Shown here piece after piece: positions 1-9,486 of a stretch of DNA of 64,000 nt (position 1 is the first letter of the stretch; each line of letters starts with the position of its first letter). The DNA is from Pseudobythopirellula maris. GTDB taxonomy: Bacteria; Planctomycetota; Planctomycetia; Pirellulales; Lacipirellulaceae. A model generated the notes under the pieces. That model searched no databases. It saw only the letters and a list, made by a program, of their open reading frames with translations, and had not been told where the DNA came from. The stretch spans positions 434,001 to 498,000 of the forward strand of contig NZ_SJPQ01000001.1 in NCBI RefSeq assembly GCF_007859945.1, read 5' to 3'. The position numbers were made by a program, and so were the translations under genes.

Positions 1-228
1 CTGCTCAAAGAACGCCGCTTGCGGCTTAACGATCGGCGTGAGGTCGGCCACCGCATCAACCACGCCGCAGCAGAAGACGCGGAACGACTCGGCCACCACG
101 GCAGGAGGCGCCTCGGCCTCGGGGCGAATCGCGTCCGGCAGCGAAGCGAGCCGCGGGTCGAGACCGACCATCAGCGGGCTACGCTTGGCGCGGACCGCGG
201 CGGCGAGGGCGTCCATGAAGTGGGGCAT
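1..228 (-). CDS. pyrF: Orotidine 5'-phosphate decarboxylase, N-terminal part (cut by window edge)
   Basis: The first 76 codons are present; the gene runs off the left edge. PyrF decarboxylates OMP to UMP, the last step of pyrimidine synthesis, in the cytoplasm. The translation contains VGLDPRL at residues 21-27 followed by PIVKPQAAFFEQ at the cut end. These match the start of the type 2 OMP decarboxylase barrel, including the strand with the catalytic-site lysine. ATG at 228 follows a GGAAG purine stretch; a second in-frame ATG lies at residue 5. It reads in the same direction as atpC, about 100 bases downstream, so it may be the tail of that transcript or an independent gene. Confidence 0.82.
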   Translation of the reverse strand, partial: MPHFMDALAAAVRAKRSPLMVGLDPRLASLPDAIRPEAEAPPAVVAESFRVFCCGVVDAVADLTPIVKPQAAFFEQ

Positions 229-329
229 CGCTTCCAACCTCGGGAGCCTAGTGTTTGATCGCATGGGTCGGCGGCGCTAGCCAGCACAACCACGGCGGAA
301 CGCACGCTGCGATCGCACGCAGAAAGAGT

Positions 330-758
330 TCAGCTCTTCGCCGCCACGCGGATCTGGCCGCGGGCCCGCATCACCGCTTTGTCGCGGAGCTCGATCTCGT
401 CGGAGCCCGACGCCTTGCGAGAGAGCGCCTCGTCCAGCTTTGCTTGGGCGGCGGCGGCGTCGACCTGGTCGACCGGCAACGCCCGGTCGGTCATGACCGA
501 CACGAGGTTGTCGGCCACTTGGACAAACCCGCCGTCGACGTAGAGGCGAGTGAGATCGGAGCCCCACTTCAGGCGGAGCTCGCCGTAGCCCAGGCGCCCG
601 ATCATCGGGGCGTGGTTGGCCAGCACGCCGATCTCGCCGTCGAACAGAGGCAGCACGAGCGAATCGCCGTCGGCCTCGAGCACGGTCGCCTCGGGCGTGA
701 CCACGGTCACGCGTATCAGGCCGGGGGCGGGGCTGGAGCTGAGGTCTTGTTCTGACAT
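330..758 (-). CDS. atpC: ATP synthase F1 subunit epsilon
   Basis: 142 aa, usual length for epsilon. This central-stalk subunit couples rotation of the c-ring to the alpha3beta3 head and can inhibit ATP hydrolysis. The N-terminal beta-sandwich is recognisable (TPEATVLEADGDSLVLP, then FDGEIGVLANHAPMIGRL around residues 40-57), followed by a short helical C-terminal part rich in Ala, Asp and Lys. ATG start. It is the last gene of the ATP synthase operon on this strand, 84 bases after atpD. That gap is filled by TAGCTAACAGC-type repeats. Confidence 0.96.
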   Translation of the reverse strand: MSEQDLSSSPAPGLIRVTVVTPEATVLEADGDSLVLPLFDGEIGVLANHAPMIGRLGYGELRLKWGSDLTRLYVDGGFVQVADNLVSVMTDRALPVDQVDAAAAQAKLDEALSRKASGSDEIELRDKAVMRARGQIRVAAKS

Positions 759-767
759 GGCGATTGG

Positions 768-842
768 CTTTAAGCGGTTAGCAGTTAGCGAGCGGTTGGC
801 CAGCCGTGAGCTAACAGCTAACGGCCAATAGCTAACAGCCGA
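768..842. repeat. Degenerate TAGC(T)AACGGC-type tandem repeat in the atpC-atpD gap
   Basis: The whole gap between atpD and atpC is made of variants of gctaacagcta and ttagcagttagcg in both orientations. The same word family fills the next two gaps of the operon. No promoter or terminator is evident. Confidence 0.6.
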
Positions 843-2405
<1,563 letters not shown>

Positions 2406-3290
2406 TTAACTGATCGCTTCGACGCCGCCGATCAGGTCCATCAGCTCGTTGGTGATGCGGCCTTGGCGGGCGCGGTTGTACTGCATGCTCAGCTGCTTGA
2501 TCAGGTCGCCGGCGTTCTCCGTGGCGCCCTTCATGGCGACCATGCGGGCGATCTGCTCGCTCACGGCCGAGTCCAAGAAGCACTTGAACAGCTTGACCTT
2601 GAAACTCGTGGGGACAACCTCTTCGAGGATGCTCTCGGGCGACGGCAAGAACTCGTAGGAGGTGTTGGCGCCCTGCTCGGCGGGGTCGGCCGTTTCGGCC
2701 ACAGCGAGCGAGCCGAGCGGCAGCAGTGTTTCGATCGCCACCGATTGGCGGGCGATGCTCTCGAACCGGGTGTAGACCACGTCCAGGCGGTCGATCTTGC
2801 CGGTGATGTACTCTTCCAAGTAGCGGCTGGCGATCTCTTCGACCTGATCGTAACGCGGCTTGTCCTCGAACTGCATGTACTCGACGTCGGGCGAGTGGCC
2901 GCGGCTCTTGAACATGCCGATGCCCTTCTTGCCGCTCACCTCGAGGGTGAGCTCGGGCGTGACCTCCTGGAGGTCGGCCCAACGCTTCACGCCGGCACGG
3001 ACCAGGTTGCCAACGAACCCGCCGCAGAAGCCGCGGTTGGCGGTGAGCACCAACAGCTTGGCCCGCTTGGTCTCCTCGCGGCCCTCCAGCAGAGGGTGGC
3101 TGACCTCCAAGCCGGCTCCGGCCAGATCGGAAACGAGCTTGCTCACCTGGTTCGTGTAGGAGGTGGCGGCCGAAGCGCGGTCCATCGCCTGCTTGAACCG
3201 CGCGGTGGCGATCAGCTCCATCGTCCGCGTGATCTTCCGCATGTTGCGGACCGATTTGCGGCGTTTGTCGAGTGCTCTAGGGTTGGCCAT
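2406..3290 (-). CDS. atpG: ATP synthase F1 subunit gamma
   Basis: 294 aa. This is the central rotor shaft linking the c-ring to the catalytic head. The conserved N-terminal helix (RRKSVRNMRKITRTMELIA, residues 11-29) and the C-terminal helix (NRARQGRITNELMDLIGGVEA) are both present. The Rossmann-like middle contains LLVLTANRGFCGGFVGN around residues 78-94. ATG start. It lies between atpA and atpD in the standard operon order. Confidence 0.97.
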   Translation of the reverse strand: MANPRALDKRRKSVRNMRKITRTMELIATARFKQAMDRASAATSYTNQVSKLVSDLAGAGLEVSHPLLEGREETKRAKLLVLTANRGFCGGFVGNLVRAGVKRWADLQEVTPELTLEVSGKKGIGMFKSRGHSPDVEYMQFEDKPRYDQVEEIASRYLEEYITGKIDRLDVVYTRFESIARQSVAIETLLPLGSLAVAETADPAEQGANTSYEFLPSPESILEEVVPTSFKVKLFKCFLDSAVSEQIARMVAMKGATENAGDLIKQLSMQYNRARQGRITNELMDLIGGVEAIS

Positions 3291-3295
3291 AGGTA

Positions 3296-3366
3296 GCTAT
3301 TGGCTGTTGGCATTGAGTAAGCATCACCGTCAGCTCAATAGCTAACGGCTAAGAGCTAACAGCTCA
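3296..3366. repeat. TAGCTAACGGC-type repeat in the atpG-atpA gap
   Basis: The gap carries tagctattggctg on one side and caatagctaacggctaagagctaacagctc on the other, so the words form an imperfect inverted pair. The last bases run into the atpA stop codon. Confidence 0.55.
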
Positions 3367-4875
3367 GTCGCTCTTGAACTGGGTCTTGAACTCGGCGATC
3401 GCCGCGTTGATCGTCTCTTTGAGATCGTCGCTGAGGTCCTTCGTGTCGATGATCGCTTGGCGGATCTCCGGCTTCTGGTCGTGCATGAACGTGACGAACT
3501 GCTTCTCGAAGGCGCCCACTTCCTCGACCGCCACGTCGTCCAGGTGGCCCTGGGTGCCGGCGTAGATCAAGAGGACCTCGTCGACCGTCTCGAGCGGCTC
3601 GTACTGGCCCTGCTTCAGCAATTCGACCATCCGGTAACCACGGTCGAGTTTGGCCTGGGTCTCCGGGTCGAGCTCGGTGCCCATCTGGGCGAACGCCTCG
3701 AGCTCGCGGAACGCCGCCAAGTCGAGTCGCAGACCGCCGGCCACCTTCTTCATCGCCTTGATCTGGGCGGCGCCGCCGACGCGCGACACCGAGATGCCGG
3801 CGTTCATGGCCGGCTTGACGCCCGCAAAGAACAGGTCCGGTTGCAGGTAGATCTGGCCGTCGGTGATCGAGATGACGTTCGTCGGGATGTAGGCCGAAAC
3901 CTCGCCCTCGAGCGTCTCGATGATCGGCAGCGAGGTGATCGAGCCTCCACCGAGCTCGGCGGAGAGCTTCGAGGAGCGCTCCAGCAGGCGGCTGTGGCAG
4001 TAGAACACGTCGCCCGGGAAGGCCTCGCGACCCGGCGGGCGCCGCATCAGCAGCGACAACTCGCGGTAGGCGACGGCCTGCTTCGAAAGGTCGTCGTAAA
4101 CGACCAAGGCGTGGCCGCCGTTGAACATGTACTCTTCGGCCATCGCCGTGCCGGCGTACGGGGCCACGTACTGCAGCGGCGCCGGGTCGCTGGCGCCGGC
4201 CACGATCACCGTGGTGTAGTCCATCGCGCCGCTGTCGCGGAGCTTCTCGATGATGCCGGCGACGGTCGATTCCTTCTGGCCGACCGCGACGTAGAAGCAC
4301 TTCACGCCGGAGTGCTTCTGGTTGATGATCGCGTCGATCGCCACGGCGGTCTTGCCGGTCTTGCGGTCGCCGATGATCAGCTGACGCTGGCCGCGGCCGA
4401 TCGGCGTCATCGCGTCGATCGCCTTGATGCCGGTCTGCAGCGGCTCGTGCACGGGCTGACGCTCGGCGATGCCCGTGGCGATCACTTCCATCGGGCGCCG
4501 CTTGGAAGTGTTGATCGGGCCCTTGCCGTCGAGCGGCTCGCCGAGCGGGCCGACCACGCGGCCCAAGAGCTCGTCGCCGACCGGCACGCTAAGGAGCTGG
4601 CCGGTGCTCTTAACCTCTTCGCCCTCGGAGATGGCCAGGTAGTCGCCCAGGATGATGACGCCGACCGAGCTCTCTTCGAGGTTGAACGCCAGGCCCGTCA
4701 CGCCGCTGGCGAACTCGACCATCTCGCCGGCCATAACGCCACTCAGGCCGTAGACGCGGGCGATGCCGTCGCCGACTTCCAGCACGCGGCCGACCTCGCG
4801 GACGTCGATCTGGGCGTCGTAGTTGGCGATCTCCTGCTGGATGACCGAGGCGATCTCGTCGCTATTGAACTTCAT
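3364..4875 (-). CDS. atpA: ATP synthase F1 subunit alpha
   Basis: 503 aa. This is the non-catalytic nucleotide-binding subunit of the F1 head. Walker A is GDRKTGKT at residues 169-176. Other alpha signatures are [11 protein letters not shown] near residue 34 and the [10 protein letters not shown] region that marks alpha rather than beta. The C-terminus contains [10 protein letters not shown], typical of the family. ATG start. It is followed by atpG and preceded by atpH, with an unusually long 269-base gap to atpH that holds dispersed repeats. Confidence 0.98.
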   Translation of the reverse strand: MKFNSDEIASVIQQEIANYDAQIDVREVGRVLEVGDGIARVYGLSGVMAGEMVEFASGVTGLAFNLEESSVGVIILGDYLAISEGEEVKSTGQLLSVPVGDELLGRVVGPLGEPLDGKGPINTSKRRPMEVIATGIAERQPVHEPLQTGIKAIDAMTPIGRGQRQLIIGDRKTGKTAVAIDAIINQKHSGVKCFYVAVGQKESTVAGIIEKLRDSGAMDYTTVIVAGASDPAPLQYVAPYAGTAMAEEYMFNGGHALVVYDDLSKQAVAYRELSLLMRRPPGREAFPGDVFYCHSRLLERSSKLSAELGGGSITSLPIIETLEGEVSAYIPTNVISITDGQIYLQPDLFFAGVKPAMNAGISVSRVGGAAQIKAMKKVAGGLRLDLAAFRELEAFAQMGTELDPETQAKLDRGYRMVELLKQGQYEPLETVDEVLLIYAGTQGHLDDVAVEEVGAFEKQFVTFMHDQKPEIRQAIIDTKDLSDDLKETINAAIAEFKTQFKSD

Positions 4876-4979
4876 CGCGTTTCTCCGAGAGCCCGCCGGC
4901 TTCGCCCTTAGGGACGAGGGCCGCTGCGGGGTTCGTTTCGATTGAGTTGGTTTAGGCTTGTATCTGATTCAGGAAGACA

Positions 4980-5108
4980 GGGACGCGGACGAACACGGAT
5001 GCAGAAGGTAAACACCGATCTACTGGACTCAAGATCTTGGTCGGTTACTTCCTAACCTTCTTCTTTCATCCGCGTTAAATCCGTTCGATCCGCGTTCATC
5101 CGCGTCCC
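4980..5108. repeat. Inverted pair of the dispersed ATCCGCGTTCATCCGCGT repeat
   Basis: At 4980-5000 the sequence reads gggacgcggacgaacacgga. At 5088-5108 it reads atccgcgttcatccgcgtcc, its near reverse complement. A third, shorter copy (tcatccgcgttaaatccg) sits at 5067-5084. The same word recurs at 14433, 27211 and 62116, always between genes. Confidence 0.7.
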
Positions 5109-5144
5109 ATTCTTGCGGCAGCGTCTTTGTTCTAAAAAACTCCC

Positions 5145-5783
5145 TCACGCCTCGGCGTAGAACCGCTCGGGGTGGGTCTCGATCGCGTCGATCGTCTGGT
5201 CGACGATCGCGCGGTGGGCCTTTTTAAACGCGGTGCGTAGCGAGCCGTCAAACACCGTGTCGCCCACACGGATCTCGACGCCGCCGATCATCTCCGGGTC
5301 GACCGCCGTCACGAGCACCGGCTCGAAGCCGAGTTTCGCGCCGATCGCCTGCCCGATTTCGCTGAGCAAAGCGGGGTCGGCCGGGTCGGCCGTGGTGACA
5401 CGCACCTCGACACGCCCCAACGCCTCGTTGTGCAGCATGCGCGCCTGGCGAGCGACCTCGCCGAGCAGCACGATGCGTTCGTGGGCCGAAAGCACCTTCA
5501 TCAGGTTCAGCACGGCGCCCTGCACGCGGCCGCCGAAGACCCGATCGACCATCGCCACCCGATCCTCGTGCTCGAGGAACGCCGAGCCGAGCGCCTCGGT
5601 AAAGCGAGGGTGAGCGGCGAGCGCTTCACGCTCGACCGCCACGAGCTCGTCCACCGCCGACTGCACGTCGTCGCCGGCAGACTCCAGGGCGCCGAGGAAC
5701 CCACGGGCGTAGGTTTTGGCGATCTGCTGCTCGGTGACGTCGAACTTCGACTCGCTGAGTTCTTCGCCTGGGCCGCTCGGCAT
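5145..5783 (-). CDS. atpH: ATP synthase F1 subunit delta
   Basis: 212 aa, slightly longer than usual because of a 15-20 residue N-terminal extension. Delta joins the peripheral stalk (b subunits) to the top of F1. The N-terminal helical bundle begins at TEQQIAKTYARGFLGALE; the C-terminal part contains DPEMIGGVEIRVGDTVFDGS, the conserved delta signature. ATG start at 5783. It lies 73 bases after atpF and before the repeat-filled gap to atpA. Confidence 0.96.
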   Translation of the reverse strand: MPSGPGEELSESKFDVTEQQIAKTYARGFLGALESAGDDVQSAVDELVAVEREALAAHPRFTEALGSAFLEHEDRVAMVDRVFGGRVQGAVLNLMKVLSAHERIVLLGEVARQARMLHNEALGRVEVRVTTADPADPALLSEIGQAIGAKLGFEPVLVTAVDPEMIGGVEIRVGDTVFDGSLRTAFKKAHRAIVDQTIDAIETHPERFYAEA

Positions 5784-5856
5784 GGCAAAGGTTTCCTTGA
5801 AGGAGGCACCCGGCGGTTAAACCGGCGGCCAGAGTTTCAGTTGCTGTGGGTCGCGA

Positions 5857-6579
5857 TCAGTTGCTGCTAAAGCGACCGAGGGCCTCGCGGACAATCTCGT
5901 TGCGGCGGTCGGGCGTGATGTCTTGCTTGACCACCTTGCCCGCCAAGTCGATCGCCAGACCGGCCGACTGCTCGGCAAGCTGACGAACGGCCGAGTCGCG
6001 GGCCTGGTCGATGTCGCGGACCACGCGGTTCCGCTCGCTGTCGGCTGCCGCCTTGGCCTCGGCCAGGATGTCGGCCTTGGTCGCCTCGGCGTCGCGGCGT
6101 GCCTCTTCCAAGAGCCCACGCACCTCGTCGGCGGCGCCGGCGAGCTGCTTGGCGTGGGCGTCCAAGAGGTTCTTGGCCTCCTCGTGCTTGGCGGCGGCTG
6201 CCGCCAGGTCGCCGGAGATCTTGTCCTCGCGGGCTTGCAGGCCCTCGATGATCGGACCCCAAGCGACTTGCTTCAGCACAAACGCCAGCCCCAAGAAGAC
6301 GGCCAGGGTCCACAGCGCCAAGTCGGTGTCGACCTCGAGTGGATCGGGCGACCCGCCTGCGTGCGACGCATGGACGTCCTCCCCATGCTCGGCGTCGTCG
6401 TGCTCGGCCACGTTAGGATCGACTTCGCCGGCCGGCGTCGCATCCCCTTCGTTGTCTTGCGCGTACGCCACGGGCGTGGCGAGGCTCAGCGTCACGGCGA
6501 CACAGAGCCCGAGCAAGAACGGGGCCAACCAAGCGGCGCCGGGCCGTGAAGCCCCACACCTATCAATGCTGCGAACCAT
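5857..6579 (-). CDS. atpF: ATP synthase F0 subunit b with predicted signal peptide
   Basis: 240 aa from ATG 6579, which follows GGGAGACC at a usable distance; an upstream TTG-type extension is possible but unsupported. The b subunit forms the peripheral stalk. The protein has two hydrophobic segments. The first, near residues 15-38, ends in VAYAQD and looks like a cleavable Sec signal. It is followed by an acidic and His-rich linker of about 40 residues. The second is the normal single b-subunit membrane helix (ALWTLAVFLGLAFVLKQVAW). A long Ala/Glu-rich coiled coil follows, reaching the conserved AGKVVKQ end region. Ordinary b subunits lack the first segment. Confidence 0.93.
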   Translation of the reverse strand: MVRSIDRCGASRPGAAWLAPFLLGLCVAVTLSLATPVAYAQDNEGDATPAGEVDPNVAEHDDAEHGEDVHASHAGGSPDPLEVDTDLALWTLAVFLGLAFVLKQVAWGPIIEGLQAREDKISGDLAAAAAKHEEAKNLLDAHAKQLAGAADEVRGLLEEARRDAEATKADILAEAKAAADSERNRVVRDIDQARDSAVRQLAEQSAGLAIDLAGKVVKQDITPDRRNEIVREALGRFSSN

Positions 6580-6677
6580 TTTAAAACGGTCTCCCAAAGG
6601 ACCCGAACGGACGCGCGAAGCGACCGCCGGCAACGGCGCAAAAGCCTATAGCCAACACCAGCCGTGGCCATGGCCTC

Positions 6678-6715
6678 GGGCCGAATACCCGCCTGTTAGG
6701 CGGGCGTCGCGGCCC
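6678..6715 (-). promoter_or_regulatory. Intercistronic hairpin between atpE and atpF
   Basis: An inner perfect stem CCCGCCT/AGGCGGG (6688-6694 with 6698-6704, loop of 3) is stacked inside an outer GGGCC/GGCCC pair (6678-6682 with 6711-6715). It has no T tract on either strand, so it is more likely an mRNA-processing or stability element than a terminator. Position after the c-subunit gene would suit raising c-subunit mRNA relative to the rest; that is inference. Confidence 0.5.
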
Positions 6716-6729
6716 AAGACCCGCGACGA

Positions 6730-7023
6730 CTAGAGCACGAACGCGATCAGAATCAGCCCGAAGAAGGCGGCGCCTTCGATCAGGGCGGCCGCGATCAGCA
6801 TGCCGGTCTGGATGTTTCCAGAGGCCTCGGGCTGACGCGAGATCGCCTCGACGGCCTGACCGCCGATGCGGCCGATGCCGAGCCCGGCCCCGATGATCAC
6901 AATGCCCATGCCGATGGCGCCAAGGTCCATAGCCCCGGTGGCGGCGCCGTCTTGCGCCGAAGCGGGCGAGGCGAGCAACGAGACGGCCGCACAGACGACC
7001 GCGGTGCGAATCCAATTAGTCAC
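6730..7023 (-). CDS. atpE: ATP synthase F0 subunit c with predicted signal peptide, GTG start
   Basis: 97 aa from GTG 7023, preceded by GGGAG eight bases upstream; a longer reading from a TTG would overlap atpB and is unlikely. The c subunit forms the rotor ring. Residues 1-23 (MTNWIRTAVVCAAV... PASA) look like a cleavable signal peptide. Then come two membrane helices joined by the polar loop (AISRQPEA). The ion-binding carboxylate is the Glu of AALIEGAAFFG, about residue 83. The residues after it (GAA) do not match the Ser-Thr pattern of sodium-type rings, so proton coupling is the better guess. Confidence 0.93.
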   Translation of the reverse strand: MTNWIRTAVVCAAVSLLASPASAQDGAATGAMDLGAIGMGIVIIGAGLGIGRIGGQAVEAISRQPEASGNIQTGMLIAAALIEGAAFFGLILIAFVL

Positions 7024-7084
7024 GGATCGATCTCCCAGTGAGTATTTAGCGGAGTCAGGGGCGCGTCGCCCCCCACTGAACAGG

Positions 7085-8035
7085 TCAGTGAGGATGGACC
7101 GCCGCGCCGATGAACAACGCCGACAAAAAGGTGAAGATGTAAGCCTGTAAGAAGGCGACAAAAAGTTCCATGCAGCTGAGCGCCACCGCCGCTAGAACGC
7201 TGGCGAAAGTGACGCCCCAGGCGATCGCGGCCATCTGGGCCGCCGCCGCGCCGATGAACCCGACCACCACGGCCAGGATCAAGTGGCCGGCCAACATGTT
7301 GGCGAGCAAACGAATGGCGAGCACTAAATGCTTGAGCAGCAGTCCAAAAACCTCGATGACCCAGATCATCGGCACGAGGAAAACCGCCATTGGCTTCGGC
7401 ACGTCCATGTGGGGCGCCTGGGCCTTGAGGAAGCCGACCGGGCCGAGTTCAGCCATCCCCGCCGCCACCACGGCGCCGAAGGTCACCAGGGCCATCATGC
7501 CGGTCATCGCCAACGCGCCGGTCGGCGATCCCATCCAGGGGACCATGCCGAACAGGTTGCAGCCCAAGATGAAGAAGAACATCGTCCACAAGAACGGCAG
7601 GAAGCGGTCGCCGTCCTTCCTGCCAATCGCGGCGTATACGACTTCGTCGCGGATGTAGATCAAGAACACTTCAAGCAGGTTAGCGAGCCTGCCCTTGGGC
7701 GCCCTGCCCCCCTTGAGGGTTGTGGCGAGCCAGCCGAACAACACCACGCAGATGATCGCCACGGCGAGCTCGATGACCATGAACTTCGTCAGCACGAAGT
7801 TTGGCAGCCTCAACGAATTGTCGATCACCGCCACGCCGGTGTTGGTCTCGGCGATCGGCTGGTAGTCGTTGTCGATGTGCGGGTGGGCGACGCCCTCGCG
7901 TTCCTTGGCCAGGGGCTGCGGCAACGCCAGGTGCCCTGTTTCGTCCGCACCGAACCACCCACGAGGGAAGTGGAAGTACGTTGCGTCTTGGGCGTGGCCG
8001 AAGAGCTCGCTCGGTGCTAAGGGGTCGCTGGCCAT
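7085..8035 (-). CDS. atpB: ATP synthase F0 subunit a
   Basis: 316 aa membrane protein, the stator of the proton channel. The essential arginine sits in AIRLLANMLAGHLIL, the classic a-subunit helix. A hydrophilic N-terminus of about 75 residues precedes the first of five or so membrane helices, somewhat longer than in E. coli. Two TM helices near the C-terminus (VALSCMELFVAFLQAYIFTF) are the conserved last helices. ATG start. It lies 61 bases upstream of atpE. Confidence 0.96.
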   Translation of the reverse strand: MASDPLAPSELFGHAQDATYFHFPRGWFGADETGHLALPQPLAKEREGVAHPHIDNDYQPIAETNTGVAVIDNSLRLPNFVLTKFMVIELAVAIICVVLFGWLATTLKGGRAPKGRLANLLEVFLIYIRDEVVYAAIGRKDGDRFLPFLWTMFFFILGCNLFGMVPWMGSPTGALAMTGMMALVTFGAVVAAGMAELGPVGFLKAQAPHMDVPKPMAVFLVPMIWVIEVFGLLLKHLVLAIRLLANMLAGHLILAVVVGFIGAAAAQMAAIAWGVTFASVLAAVALSCMELFVAFLQAYIFTFLSALFIGAAVHPH

Positions 8036-8149
8036 AGAGACTGTTGTGTTGTGGCGGGCGTTAGTGTTGAGCGTTCGACGCGGCGATGCGTGAGTGTGCC
8101 AACCGTTGCGGCCAGCAATTCGCTGCCAGACAGGCTGGCGATGGTCTTG

Positions 8150-8581
8150 TCAGGCGATGGTCGATGCGGGCGAACAGGTTCGCTCGCCAGCGGCGGGTTG
8201 GTCGATGGCGGCGGCGACCACGTCGGCTCCCACCCAGGCTAAGTACAACGGCGCGAAGTAAATCGCGTGCTCAATCCCCAGTGGCTCTTCGAAACCAACA
8301 AGCCCCGGGGCGGATTTGGCGACCACCAGTGCGGCGAAGGCCAGTAACGTGCGAGCCGTCATCGTGGCGGCCATGCTAACGACCGGGCCGCCAGCTGCTA
8401 GCCCCCCCACCGCAAAATCGACCGATGTCGCCACGACCAGCATCACGCAGCCAAGCTTGGCGACGTACGACATGCCCTCACTACCGAGCTGCAAGTGCGC
8501 GAAAGGCAAGCAGACCACGGTCGCCATGAGGATCATGGCCGAGGTCGTCAGCACGCGCCGGAGTGTGGTTTGGCGAAGCAT
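8150..8581 (-). CDS. Small membrane protein of the ATP synthase operon (second I-like gene)
   Basis: 143 aa from ATG 8581; reading could start further upstream, but that would overlap the preceding gene. Four hydrophobic segments are visible (residues about 10-30, 38-60, 70-90 and 105-125). No catalytic motif is seen. Many bacteria carry an atpI-type membrane protein directly before atpB, and position and size fit that role (ATP synthase protein I-like, thought to help c-ring assembly). Sequence alone does not prove membership. Confidence 0.6.
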   Translation of the reverse strand: MLRQTTLRRVLTTSAMILMATVVCLPFAHLQLGSEGMSYVAKLGCVMLVVATSVDFAVGGLAAGGPVVSMAATMTARTLLAFAALVVAKSAPGLVGFEEPLGIEHAIYFAPLYLAWVGADVVAAAIDQPAAGERTCSPASTIA

Positions 8582-8612
8582 GAAATCCGAGCCGCCGGAG
8601 CGGCAAAGATCG

Positions 8613-8891
8613 TTACGGACGGTCGTGGGGGAGTGGCGGATCGCTGGGCGAGTCGTCGCCAATGGTTTTGTTCTTCGTGTCGCCCACGCCAATCAGCATG
8701 GCGAGGCGCCAGATGCCGTAGGCGAATCCCAGCGCGGATCCAATCAGGGTGCACCAAGGCAACGTTTCCAGACCGCGGTCGATGGCGTATCCGAGCAGGC
8801 CCGGTACGAACATCGAAATCGTGACCCCAGTCACCCGCGACGCCTGTCGATGGGCCCGGATGATCGCGTCCCGTTGTTCAGGGGTGATCAC
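8613..8891 (-). CDS. AtpI/AtpZ-type F0F1 accessory protein (ATPase gene 1 family)
   Basis: 92 aa with two hydrophobic segments. The first holds a Gly-rich turn followed by GYAIDRGLETLP; the second is IGSALGFAYGIWRLAMLI. This two-helix pattern with GxxxDR between helices is typical of the small ATPase_gene1 proteins at the start of atp operons, which assist c-ring assembly or bind Mg2+/Ca2+. ATG start. It is the first gene of the operon here, 31 bases before the next membrane protein. No promoter could be assigned upstream with confidence. Confidence 0.75.
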   Translation of the reverse strand: MITPEQRDAIIRAHRQASRVTGVTISMFVPGLLGYAIDRGLETLPWCTLIGSALGFAYGIWRLAMLIGVGDTKNKTIGDDSPSDPPLPHDRP

Positions 8892-9486
8892 CCAAGCCCT
8901 TTGCCTGCTAGCTTCCCAACGGTCGGCTATGGGACATGTCTATCAGTCTGTCCGGCAGTCGTTAAACTGTACCGGTGAAACACTTTACAGCGAAAAAACG
9001 CTGGATTCGGGCTCGTTGCGGCCGAAGCGTTGTCTCGTCGCTGAAGGGCCCATCGTGCCCCTGCAAACTGTTTGTGTCAATGCCCTTGGGGCGATTTCGT
9101 GCCATTTTTCACAAAGTCTTCGCTGTCTTCATCAGCTCACGGCAGTTGGCGTCGCAATATCGCTGTAAACTGCTGCCTATAAAGTGTTTACGCGTTATTC
9201 CCGCGAGGGCCTCATATTCGCAAAAATTTGCATTTTCGGCGTTTCCAACTAGGCTGGAGGTTCCTTTTCAGCAGTGTCCCTAGCTCTGCTGGCCGGTCTG
9301 CCTGATTCGCACGGACTTAGCGTCTGCTCACCGGACGGCCCCCTTAACGGGCCACCCAGGCTTCCCTCTCCCCCCAGCGAATCGCACGGTACTGCTCGAC
9401 GGATGGGCCCTGCTGCTTCAGCAGCGCGGCGACCGTCACGCTAGCGAGCCCTCCGCCCGAATCGGCCCCCATCTGAAGCGCCCCCC
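8892..9486. other. Divergent intergenic region
   Basis: 595 bases between the atp operon (leftwards) and the DUF4912 gene (rightwards). It is clearly less GC-rich than the genes and must hold both promoters, but no convincing -35/-10 pair was found. A short plus-strand reading of about 100 codons at 8975-9283 has atypical composition and no family resemblance, so it is not called. Confidence 0.5.

Noticed and set aside
8975-9283. Plus-strand frame of about 100 codons in the atp/DUF4912 gap
   Set aside because: Basic, Cys/Arg-rich translation, no family resemblance, no ribosome site; the region is less GC-rich and more likely promoter DNA.
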